From: an uncultured Nitrososphaera sp.
GTDB taxonomy: Archaea > Thermoproteota > Nitrososphaeria > Nitrososphaerales > Nitrososphaeraceae
Length of the DNA stretch: 16,798 nt
Assembly (NCBI RefSeq): GCF_946478925.1
Contig: NZ_CAMLDP010000038.1
Span: forward strand, 1 to 16,798
Direction: 5' to 3'
Below the pieces are notes generated by a model. That model made no database searches. It was given only the letters and a program-made list of their open reading frames with translations, and was not told where the DNA came from. The position numbers were made by a program, and so were the translations under genes. This document shows positions 10,595 to 16,798 of the stretch, piece after piece (the stretch's first letter is position 1; each line of letters opens with the position of its first letter).

Positions 10595-11584
10595 TTGCCT
10601 GCTGAAGAAATCGTAGTTATGTCGCACAAGGAGGACGTCGATGGCCTCGCCTCGGCGGCGCTTGCCAAGGCCGCGTTTGACGCCCAGACCGTCATGCTTT
10701 CAGATTACCCCGCGCTGATTCCAAAACTGGAAAGGCTTGCAAATTCCGAGAAAAAGATTGACCAGCTGTTCATCTGCGACCTCGGGCTGTCGAAAAAGAA
10801 CGAGCAGAGGTTCGTAGAGCTACTCGCAAAAATAGTCGGCAAGGGCACAAAGGTGACCTACATCGACCATCATGACATCAGCAAGGAAACAGTCGCAGGG
10901 CTGAAAAAGGCCAAGGTGACTCTTGTGCACACGGTAAAAGAATGCACGAGCGTTCAGGTGTACCGCAAGTACAAGAAAAAGCTGCCCGAAGGCGCGACGT
11001 TTCTTGCAGCAATGGGCGCGCTCACCGACTATATGGAGAAAAAGCCGGCGGCGGCAAAACTTGTCCCGCGCTATGACCGGCAATTTCTGATGCTTGAAGC
11101 TACTTCACTTTCGTACATGATTTCTGCAAGCCAGAAGGACGAGGACTTTCTCGTGAGGATTGTCGACGCGCTGTCCAAGGGCAAGTACCCGCACGACGTC
11201 AAGGGTGGTTTTGAGCTTGCAGAGAGGTACGCCAAAAAGGTGGCAAACGCAGTAGAATCGATACGCTCCGGCATTGTGAAGCTGGACAACCTGGCGCACG
11301 CGCCGAGCACCGTCGAGTTATCATCGAGCATGGTGGTCAACTTTGTCCTTGGCTCGTCGGGCAAGCCTGCGGCCATGGTCTACAAACTGAAGGAGGACAT
11401 TGGCTCGTACGTGGTCTCTATACGCGGCTCAAAGGACTGCAAGGTGCACCTTGGCCGGCTTGTAAACGACGTTGCAAGCAGCCTGGGTGGAAGCGGCGGA
11501 GGCCACGACAAGGCGTGCGGCGCAGTGATACCAAAGGACAGGCTGGGCGAATTCGTCAAGACGCTGGACTCAAAGATAGGCTAG
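10595..11584 (+). CDS. DHH/DHHA1-family phosphoesterase (RecJ-like)
   Basis: A soluble metal-dependent phosphoesterase, 329 residues from TTG 10595. DHH motifs are in order: SHKEDVDG (residues 10-17), FICDLGLS with Asp 62, YIDHHD with the DHH triad (91-93), and GALTDYM with Asp 145. A C-terminal DHHA1 domain carries GSGGGHDKACGAVIP with the GGGH substrate-binding motif (301-304). All metal and substrate residues are present, so it should be active. The family includes RecJ-like exonucleases, nanoRNases and cyclic-dinucleotide phosphodiesterases; which of these it is cannot be decided. Start: the first ATG (10619) would delete the beta strand EEIVV that normally precedes SHxDxDG, so I prefer TTG 10595, which also sits 4 nt after the predicted transcription start. 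The open frame reaches to 10496, but that part lies across the rRNA terminator and is not coding. Confidence 0.88.
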   Translation: MPAEEIVVMSHKEDVDGLASAALAKAAFDAQTVMLSDYPALIPKLERLANSEKKIDQLFICDLGLSKKNEQRFVELLAKIVGKGTKVTYIDHHDISKETVAGLKKAKVTLVHTVKECTSVQVYRKYKKKLPEGATFLAAMGALTDYMEKKPAAAKLVPRYDRQFLMLEATSLSYMISASQKDEDFLVRIVDALSKGKYPHDVKGGFELAERYAKKVANAVESIRSGIVKLDNLAHAPSTVELSSSMVVNFVLGSSGKPAAMVYKLKEDIGSYVVSIRGSKDCKVHLGRLVNDVASSLGGSGGGHDKACGAVIPKDRLGEFVKTLDSKIG

Positions 11585-11676
11585 CTGGAAGCGCATTCGC
11601 TGCAAATTATCTGCTAGCTGCATGACTGCAAAGACTGCCACTCTACGAGCCAACAGTGGCTGACCCTGCACGCAAT

Positions 11677-11838
11677 ATGGCTGTGACGCACTGCTTATTC
11701 GTGAATATGATAATGGAGCGTCACTGCTATGCCTGTGACGGATGCAAAAAGATATTCTCGCACGATTTTGAGCTTTTCGAGCACGAAAGGGTCTCCGGCC
11801 ACAGGGGAATTCTTACTCTGACAATCGACAAGGACTGA
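11677..11838 (+). CDS. Tiny C2H2 zinc-finger protein
   Basis: 53 residues from ATG 11677, with one canonical finger: C20-x2-C23-x3-F27-x5-L33-x2-H36-x5-H42, which matches the classical C2H2 spacing including the two hydrophobic core positions. Two further Cys (C6 and C17) precede it. A single finger can bind DNA, RNA or protein; such very small fingers are common in thaumarchaea and their targets are unknown. The start is unsure: GTG 11656, ATG 11707 and ATG 11713 are in frame, and the last two would still contain the whole finger. Its stop is 5 bases from the stop of the convergent RidA-like gene. Confidence 0.65.
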   Translation: MAVTHCLFVNMIMERHCYACDGCKKIFSHDFELFEHERVSGHRGILTLTIDKD

Positions 11839-11843
11839 GAGCC

Positions 11844-12320
11844 CTATTCTTCTATCTCGGCGATAAATTCTACTTCCACCGCGCTGCCGAGGGGCAGGCT
11901 GCTTACGCCTACCGCGACGCGGGCGTGCCTGCCTGCGTCTCCGAATATCTGTACGAGAAGGTCAGATGCGCCGTTTATGATCTTGGGCTGGTCCACAAAC
12001 GTCGGCTCGCAGTTGACAAATCCTGCCACTTTTACGATGCGCTTTATCCTGCCAAGAGAGCCGAGAGCGGCCTTTAGCTGCGCAAGTGCGTTTATGGTGC
12101 ACAGGCGCGCGGCCTGCTGCCCTGCCTCAATCGAAACGTCCCTGCTGACCTTGCCCTTGAACTTTACCTGCCCTGCCTCCACCGGGATCTGGCCCGCTAC
12201 GAACGCCAAGTTGCCGCTAATTACAACAGGCACGTACGAGCCGGCGGGCGCAGGTGGGTTAGGAAGCGTTATTCCAAGAGATGCAAGAGTCTGTTCTACT
12301 GCCGCTGCTGTAGTAGTCAT
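11844..12320 (-). CDS. RidA-family (YjgF/YER057c/UK114) protein
   Basis: 158 residues from ATG 12320. The family core is clear: LGITLPNPPAPAGSYVPVVISGNLAFVAGQIP, AARLCTINALAQLKAALGSLGRIKRIVKVAGFVNC, and the C-terminal HARVAVGVSSLPLGSAVEVEFIAEIE. The Arg that binds the substrate carboxylate in active RidA enzymes is present (R134). The GSYVPVV start and the length point to the longer RidA subgroup rather than to the ~125-residue type. RidA proteins hydrolyse reactive enamine/imine intermediates to ketoacids and form trimers in the cytoplasm. The frame is open up to 12434, but a TATA-like AGTTATATTT (12344-12353) sits about 28 bases before ATG 12320, so the upstream 38 residues are not coding. 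Confidence 0.9.
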   Translation of the reverse strand: MTTTAAAVEQTLASLGITLPNPPAPAGSYVPVVISGNLAFVAGQIPVEAGQVKFKGKVSRDVSIEAGQQAARLCTINALAQLKAALGSLGRIKRIVKVAGFVNCEPTFVDQPKIINGASDLLVQIFGDAGRHARVAVGVSSLPLGSAVEVEFIAEIEE

Positions 12321-12697
12321 ACGGCCGCTATCAGCCCGATTGGAGTTATATTTGTCTTGTTCATCATCATTATCATCATCCGCAAGGCGAAATGAAATGC
12401 ATAAGGCTGGCAAATCTCGCCTGCCTGGCTGCAAATAGAAAATGCATAGTCACTCTTATAGAGGCTGTCTCTTTCGCCGTTAACGTGCAATAATTTGAGT
12501 TATTTTCTCTGCAGGTGCCCCCGGCCTGACAATTCCCTTCACCTTAAAACTCGCCCAAGACGCGGTTTCTTTTAGCCATGAACAAGACAGCATTCTCAAT
12601 TGTCAAGAATGGTTGATTGTAGACTGATGCCTGCACGCCGGTTTTCCAATTGGCGCTCACATCATCGTAATTGCTGCTGGAGGATTGCATAAGAAGC
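12321..12697. other. 377-bp divergent intergenic region
   Basis: Holds the RidA promoter and, on the plus strand, weak TATA-like sequences (CTTATAGAG near 12455-12463 and CCTTAAAAC near 12541) that could drive the exopolysaccharide operon with a 5' UTR of 100-200 nt. No gene: a minus-strand frame at 12544-12813 is the antisense of the glycosyltransferase start. Confidence 0.5.
12344..12353 (-). promoter_or_regulatory. TATA-like box of the RidA-like gene
   Basis: On the minus strand AAATATAACT, centred about 28 bases before ATG 12320; indicates a leaderless start and so decides the start codon. Confidence 0.6.
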
Positions 12698-14065
12698 ATG
12701 GAAGTACTCAAGCGAGGAATCGTCGCACCGCAAAAGCTCACGCCCAGAAAAAAAGCCGCAAGAGCGCTCATCATAACGGGCGCCGGCGCCCTCATCGCCA
12801 CGAAACTGTACATGCTGTTTTTCTATCTCGACCCGATTCTCGGCATATACAGTTTTCTCACAACGTTTCTGGTTTTCAGTTCATTCATCGTTTCCTACAC
12901 GATGTACAGGGACCCTGTCTACGGTAAAAAGAAAGGCAGCAGCAAGAACGCCGGCGGCGCCCCCTTTAGCGCGCGGGAACCCCTTGTAAGCGTGATAATC
13001 CCTGCCAAGAACGATCCCGTCATGATAATCGAGGCAGCCAAGTCGTGCCTCGCCTCGACGTACAGCAATATCGAGGTGATAATGGTAAACGACGGCTCGA
13101 CCGACGACACTGGCCATGCGATGGACCAACTGAGGAAGCAGTTCCCCGACAGAATAGCGGTCATACACCTGGCACAGAACGTTGGCAAGAGAAAGGCCGT
13201 CAGGGAGGGCATAGTCTCAGGCCCTGCCAAGGGAGAAATAATACTCCTCATCGACTCTGACTGCGTGATTGAAAAGACCGCCATAGAGCGCATGGTGAAG
13301 GTCTTTGACGACCCTGATGTTGGCGCCGTATCCGGGCACGGCCGCGCGGTAAACGCGGACCAGAACACCTTGACCAAGATGCAGGACACCTGGTACGACG
13401 GCCAGTTTTCCATAATGAAGGCGATGGAAAGTGCCTTTGGAACCGTGACCTGCTGCCCCGGAATCCTCTCTGCATACCGCAAGGAGGCCATAATGCTCGC
13501 CCTTGACAAATGGGCAAACGACGTGTTTCTGGGGGCCGATTTCACCCTGGGCGACGACAGGCACCTGACAAGCTACGTCATCGGCGGCAACAAGCACTAC
13601 CTCGACAAAGAACAAAAAGTGTGGAAGGCCAAGTATTGCGAAAGCGCAATCGTATACACCGAGGTCCCGCACAGGTTCAAGAAATTCATGTGGCAGCAGA
13701 TACGCTGGAAGAAAAGCTGGCTGCGCGTGTTCTTTTTCACCGCGCCATACTACTACAAGGACAGAAACGCGTTTGCAGCGGCCACGTACTATTTGCAGAT
13801 GATATGGTCGTTCCTCTCGCCCGTCATTGCCATCAGGTCGCTCATACTGCTTCCACTCGAAGGCCAGTACTGGTCCGCAGTGGTGTACATAGCCGGGCTT
13901 CTCTTCATCGGGCTTCTCTTTGGAGCCGAGTTCAAGCTGAGAAACCCCGATACCGGCGGCAAGTGGGCGTACAGGCTCACCTGGTCGGTGATGGGCTTTT
14001 TCCTCAGCTCGCTTGAATACTACTCGTTCCTCACGGTGAGGAACAAGTCGTGGCTGACAAGGTGA
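12698..14065 (+). CDS. Processive family-2 glycosyltransferase (hyaluronan/chitin/alginate-synthase type)
   Basis: 455-residue membrane enzyme. Two N-terminal hydrophobic helices (about 24-43 and 46-66) precede a GT-A catalytic domain: PLVSVIIPAKND, IEVIMVNDGSTDD (Asp in UDP-sugar binding), ILLIDSDC (DxD, D186 and D188), VTCCPGILSAYR (acceptor site as in hyaluronan and Nod-factor synthases), GDDRHLT (285-291, catalytic base) and QQIRW (333-337, the QxxRW motif of processive synthases). At least two or three further membrane helices follow (about 360-395 and 398-415). All catalytic motifs are intact. It would polymerise a nucleotide-sugar into a polysaccharide while pushing it through the membrane; the sugar is not predictable. 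ATG 12698 is taken, since the frame from TTG 12671 has no other support. The next gene starts 9 nt after the stop, forming an operon. Confidence 0.92.
   Translation: MEVLKRGIVAPQKLTPRKKAARALIITGAGALIATKLYMLFFYLDPILGIYSFLTTFLVFSSFIVSYTMYRDPVYGKKKGSSKNAGGAPFSAREPLVSVIIPAKNDPVMIIEAAKSCLASTYSNIEVIMVNDGSTDDTGHAMDQLRKQFPDRIAVIHLAQNVGKRKAVREGIVSGPAKGEIILLIDSDCVIEKTAIERMVKVFDDPDVGAVSGHGRAVNADQNTLTKMQDTWYDGQFSIMKAMESAFGTVTCCPGILSAYRKEAIMLALDKWANDVFLGADFTLGDDRHLTSYVIGGNKHYLDKEQKVWKAKYCESAIVYTEVPHRFKKFMWQQIRWKKSWLRVFFFTAPYYYKDRNAFAAATYYLQMIWSFLSPVIAIRSLILLPLEGQYWSAVVYIAGLLFIGLLFGAEFKLRNPDTGGKWAYRLTWSVMGFFLSSLEYYSFLTVRNKSWLTR
14059..14065 (+). promoter_or_regulatory. Shine-Dalgarno of the epimerase gene
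   Basis: AAGGTGA overlaps the stop codon of the glycosyltransferase and lies 9 bases before ATG 14075. It is complementary to the TCACCT of the 16S tail. This is one of the few genes here with a visible ribosome site, as expected for an internal operon gene. Confidence 0.6.
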
Positions 14066-14074
14066 GAGCAAGAG

Positions 14075-15790
14075 ATGAAATACACCTCCATCCTCCTGTC
14101 TGCGCTCCTTGCAAGCACCTTTGGCATCGTGATATGGAACATGTACCTGCCGGTGTCAAGCAGCAGAAACGCCGAGTTCATCGACTACCTTGGCTATTCT
14201 GCCAAAGAGGCATACAACAACAATGAATTTTTGCAAAACAGCATCGCTCCCATTGCAGATCAGCTGGGGTTCGGTCCTCCTGCCCCTCCGCTAAACGCGG
14301 GCCCGCGGATACTGTACGATCCCTCTATGCCAAGCACGGTGACACTGACCTTTTACGTACAGTACGGAAACCAAGAAAACCTGCTCCCGTTGCTTGACCT
14401 GCTGCACAACTACAATGTCACAAAGGCAGTGTTTTTCATGGAAGACAGGTACCTGAAGGAACACGACTTTGTCGCCAAGAGGATTGAGGACCAGGGATAC
14501 CTGATAAAGACGTGGGATGACCTGAGCGGCTACAAGGCGCCGGGATACCTGCCGACCGTGTACAGAGGCGTGCCGCTTGTCGAAAACGAGATCCTCGGCC
14601 AGACCGGCAGGGACCGCGACGCGATGGAGTTCATCAGAGTAGCGCTGCACCATTCTGACTCCTCTGTCATGGCGTTTTCACCAAAAATAATGGCGCACAA
14701 GATAGTGCTCGAAGACGTGCTAAAGCAGGCCGGAAAAGGCATAGTGTTCTCTGAACAGCCGGCAGCGCCGCCGCAAACTGCCGACTCGCAGGCTCCGCCC
14801 ATCATGCTCATATCTGACGGCAACAATTCCGTGACGCGGGTAAATGAGGGGAAATGGACGATGGCGCTCCTGGCACAGCAGTACCCTTCAGCAGTAAGCT
14901 ACATCAAGCAGGAATCTGCCTACCTCGTGACAAAGCCAATCATAATGGGAAACAAGACTTCGCTTGAAATAAACGGAGTAAAGGTGCTGATGCTCTCCTC
15001 GTCAGAGCGCAACCCAAACCCCAGTTACCTTGAGATCCGCGGTCAGGGCGCAATTGTAAACTCGACCGTGACTTCATGGGACCCTGTGCGCGCCAAGCCA
15101 GAGATAGACCCGTACATCCCCCGCCCGTACATCGTGGTGAGAGGAGGCCACATGGACGTCCTAAACTCTAGCATAACGCACCTGGGATACTCGCTTGGCG
15201 GCCTGAAGGATACCCGGTACGCGCACGCCGCGCTGGAATACTATAATTCCAAGGACTTTGTGGTGGCCAACTCTACCATCGCCTTCAACTACTACGGGTT
15301 CTACTCGGAGGATTCCAGCAACTTCAAGATACTGAACAACGAGATTTACGGGCAGACCCGCTACGGGCTTGACCCGCACACCCGGTCATCCAACTTTGTG
15401 GTCGACTCTAACAATGTGCACGACAACGGCAACCAGGGGATAATCTGCTCGCTGTGGTGCGACAACGTCACGATAACCAACAACACAGTCGAGTACAACG
15501 TCGAGGGCATAGGGCTCCACTGGCTCACCAACTCTAGCATGATAAAGGATAACGTCGTGCGCTACAACGAAAAGTATGGGGTGTTCATCCAGAAGCAGAG
15601 CTACGACAACATTGTCGAAAACAACACCATAATCGGAAACAAGTACGGCGTCGGGATCCTTGACGGCTCGTCACGCAACACCGTCGCAAACAACATCGTG
15701 GCAGACAACGTGCTTGAAGAGTTCAGAATCGACACCAACGCTATCGACAATGCCGTGCGGGACAACAGGGACTCTGTCTCCGCCGGCTGA
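14075..15790 (+). CDS. Membrane-anchored NodB-like (degenerate) / AlgG-type beta-helix epimerase fusion
   Basis: 571 residues, exported. Residues 1-25 form a signal peptide or anchor (SILLSALLASTFGIVIWNMYLPV). Residues about 86-150 resemble a NodB/CE4 deacetylase start (VTLTFYVQYGNQ, KAVFFMEDRYL, DQGYLIKTWDD), but the TFDDG metal site reads TFYVQ and the HxxxH pair is absent, so this domain is probably inactive. Residues about 290-560 are a right-handed parallel beta-helix with repeated N-N-T-I/V steps. They carry the AlgG-like run RPYIVVRGGHMDVLNSSITHLGYSLGG, YYGFY and YGLDPHTRSSN, where Y430, D433 and H435 match the catalytic Tyr/Asp/His of mannuronan C5-epimerases. I infer a surface enzyme that epimerises (or perhaps lyses) the polymer made by the adjacent synthase. 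Polymer identity is unknown. Confidence 0.85.
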   Translation: MKYTSILLSALLASTFGIVIWNMYLPVSSSRNAEFIDYLGYSAKEAYNNNEFLQNSIAPIADQLGFGPPAPPLNAGPRILYDPSMPSTVTLTFYVQYGNQENLLPLLDLLHNYNVTKAVFFMEDRYLKEHDFVAKRIEDQGYLIKTWDDLSGYKAPGYLPTVYRGVPLVENEILGQTGRDRDAMEFIRVALHHSDSSVMAFSPKIMAHKIVLEDVLKQAGKGIVFSEQPAAPPQTADSQAPPIMLISDGNNSVTRVNEGKWTMALLAQQYPSAVSYIKQESAYLVTKPIIMGNKTSLEINGVKVLMLSSSERNPNPSYLEIRGQGAIVNSTVTSWDPVRAKPEIDPYIPRPYIVVRGGHMDVLNSSITHLGYSLGGLKDTRYAHAALEYYNSKDFVVANSTIAFNYYGFYSEDSSNFKILNNEIYGQTRYGLDPHTRSSNFVVDSNNVHDNGNQGIICSLWCDNVTITNNTVEYNVEGIGLHWLTNSSMIKDNVVRYNEKYGVFIQKQSYDNIVENNTIIGNKYGVGILDGSSRNTVANNIVADNVLEEFRIDTNAIDNAVRDNRDSVSAG

Positions 15791-16328
15791 CCCTGCTTTT
15801 TTCCTGCCCGATGCTACAGATAGGCTGGAAATAGCGCTTGCCCTAGAATCTTGTTAGCGGAACATGACCGCATTCAAAACATACATAATTTTTTAAGGTA
15901 ATTAGCCATCCAGCGGATTGGCAAGGGAGGTCGTTGCAAGGTCGACAGACTTTTTTTTCGGTAACATGCAGTGAGCCACATTCTAGTTGCAGTTTCGCCA
16001 GGTGGGCTCGACATCACACCCTAGCAGCTGACGCCTCCTGTGGGCATAATATCAAATGCGGTGAGCGAAATTATGGCCGTGAACCTCACGCCGCCTATGG
16101 TGCTTGACAATTCTGACCCGGCGTCTTGGGTGACAAATAACTTGCCCAGCACAACCGAGTCGACCGACTTTCTGCTCCGCACCACCGTTGTGACATGGGC
16201 TGTTGAGTTCTGTTCAATCTTCGGGTGGTGAAGCATGTTAAGAAAGCTCACATCGCCAGATAACTTAACAGCGCCCAACACAGAACATAGCTTGGCTCTG
16301 AATAATAACACCCAGAGCCCGTCTTGAT
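15791..16328. other. 538-bp mostly non-coding region
   Basis: Follows the exopolysaccharide operon. It has T6 at 15797-15802 (likely operon terminator), a T8 at 15951-15958 preceded by a possible short transcript, and a plus-strand frame from GTG 15971 with an in-frame TAG at 16022 that continues to 16231. I see no protein family. The minus-strand frame 16021-16479 has no recognisable domain. Confidence 0.45.
15797..15802 (+). terminator. T-run after the exopolysaccharide operon
   Basis: TTTTTT 7 bases after the epimerase stop codon; archaeal-type terminator. Confidence 0.5.
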
Positions 16329-16610
16329 ATGGATAAATGTGTTGATGACATAACACAATACCAAAAGCGAGAAAATCAAAGGAGCATAAGAGAAACAAAA
16401 TCAGGTTCGAAAATTCTCTCTTGTGCGAGGCTACCAGAAAAATCCATAAAGAAGCGCGATCTGGTGATAATGCCACCACTTTGCGAAGCAGGTTCGCCGA
16501 TGCGTGAGGAGAGACTCTTCTTGCCTAGTTACCTATGCACCGACATGCATAGCACCAGATATTATCTGGATGGCAAGTATCAAGAAGACAACAAGCAGGA
16601 TGGCAGCTAA
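16329..16610 (+). CDS. Doubtful small AT-rich ORF
   Basis: 93 codons, hydrophilic and rich in Lys, Arg, Glu, with four Cys and no recognised motif. For: a TATA-like AATAATAAC (16301-16309) is centred about 25 bases before the ATG, the ORF ends in tandem stops TAA TAG, and a T-rich tract follows (16614-16650). Against: third codon positions are much more AT-rich than in the neighbouring genes, especially in the first half, and the protein lacks any fold signal. It may be a recently acquired or non-coding segment. Confidence 0.3.
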   Translation: MDKCVDDITQYQKRENQRSIRETKSGSKILSCARLPEKSIKKRDLVIMPPLCEAGSPMREERLFLPSYLCTDMHSTRYYLDGKYQEDNKQDGS

Positions 16611-16613
16611 TAG

Positions 16614-16650
16614 ATGATTTTTTTCTCTCTCCCTCCTCACTCTTTTTCCT
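16614..16650 (+). terminator. Pyrimidine-rich tract, possible terminator
   Basis: A T7 run followed by CTCTCTCC and CTTTTTCCTC, between the plus-strand ORF end and the minus-strand gene end. It can terminate plus-strand transcription only. Confidence 0.45.
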
Positions 16651-16656
16651 CATTAT

Positions 16657-16798
16657 TTACCCGTGCGTCTGCTTTAGTGTCATGTACATGTCGTCTGCGG
16701 TATTGCTTGTCCATGATGTAGTGTACTGCTGCCTGTACGTGTTCGCGCCATCAAACGGGTCTGCAGCATCTTTGTCGAGCATGACTGCGACAAAGTTG
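16657..16798 (-). CDS. C-terminal 46 residues of an unidentified protein, cut by window end
   Basis: Reading the minus strand into the window gives an open frame ending at TAA (16657-16659) with 46 residues visible: NFVAVMLDKDAADPF, then DGANTYRQQYTTSWTSNTADD and MYMTLKQTHG, polar and Thr/Asp/Gln-rich. The codon pattern (GC-rich third positions such as GTC, CTC, GAC, GGC) matches the real genes of the window, unlike the AT-rich segment beside it. No family is recognised from so short a piece; the polar, aromatic composition would suit a surface or secreted protein. Confidence 0.55.
   Translation of the reverse strand, partial: NFVAVMLDKDAADPFDGANTYRQQYTTSWTSNTADDMYMTLKQTHG

Noticed and set aside
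10463..10600. 5S rRNA after 23S
   Set aside because: No 5S-like sequence; the region is a T-rich terminator leading directly to the DHH gene.
13217..14071. 284-codon minus-strand frame
   Set aside because: Exact antisense of the glycosyltransferase, whose catalytic motifs are intact; its His/Val/Gly-rich translation is typical of a shadow frame.
16021..16479. 152-codon minus-strand frame
   Set aside because: It runs across two regions of different composition and has no motif; its first part looks like chance reading of the AT-rich island.

Overview
The window is a piece of a chromosome from an ammonia-oxidising archaeon of the Nitrososphaera type (class Nitrososphaeria, group I.1b). The 16S sequence has the archaeal start and the landmark sites of that group. 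The rRNA operon has 16S directly followed by 23S, with no tRNA in the spacer and no 5S gene behind it. Many protein genes have an AT-rich TATA-like box about 26 bases before the start codon and no room for a leader, as expected of leaderless archaeal mRNAs. Species is not assigned.

Layout: (1) 1-2174, a regulator-rich stretch: the end of a PadR-type repressor, two related small winged-helix proteins of the ArnR type, and a minus-strand pair made of a flavin-binding PNPOx-like protein and a small Cys/His-rich helical protein. (2) 2498-5187: a two-helix small membrane protein, a 107-residue unknown protein and, convergent to them, a full-length DUF255/thioredoxin-fold protein of the YyaL/SPATA20 family. 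(3) 5188-10560: about 510 bp of upstream region with a strong rRNA promoter, then 16S, a ~237-nt spacer, 23S and a T-rich terminator. Two long processing stems can be drawn by hand, one closing 16S (5647-5661 with 7176-7190) and one closing 23S (7386-7404 with 10445-10462). (4) 10595-12320: a DHH/DHHA1 phosphoesterase, a tiny C2H2 zinc-finger protein and, convergent, a RidA-family protein. (5) 12698-15790: a two-gene operon with a processive, membrane-embedded family-2 glycosyltransferase (hyaluronan/chitin/alginate synthase type) followed 9 nt later by a membrane-anchored fusion of a NodB-like domain without its metal ligands and an AlgG-type beta-helix epimerase. (6) 15791-16798: a mostly non-coding stretch with T-runs, one doubtful AT-rich ORF, and the C-terminus of a minus-strand gene that runs off the window.

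The most interesting unit is the synthase plus NodB-like/epimerase pair. It looks like a compact archaeal polymerise-and-epimerise exopolysaccharide system resembling the bacterial Alg8/AlgG pair. The second most interesting part is the pre-rRNA, where the 23S processing stem competes with a local spacer hairpin.
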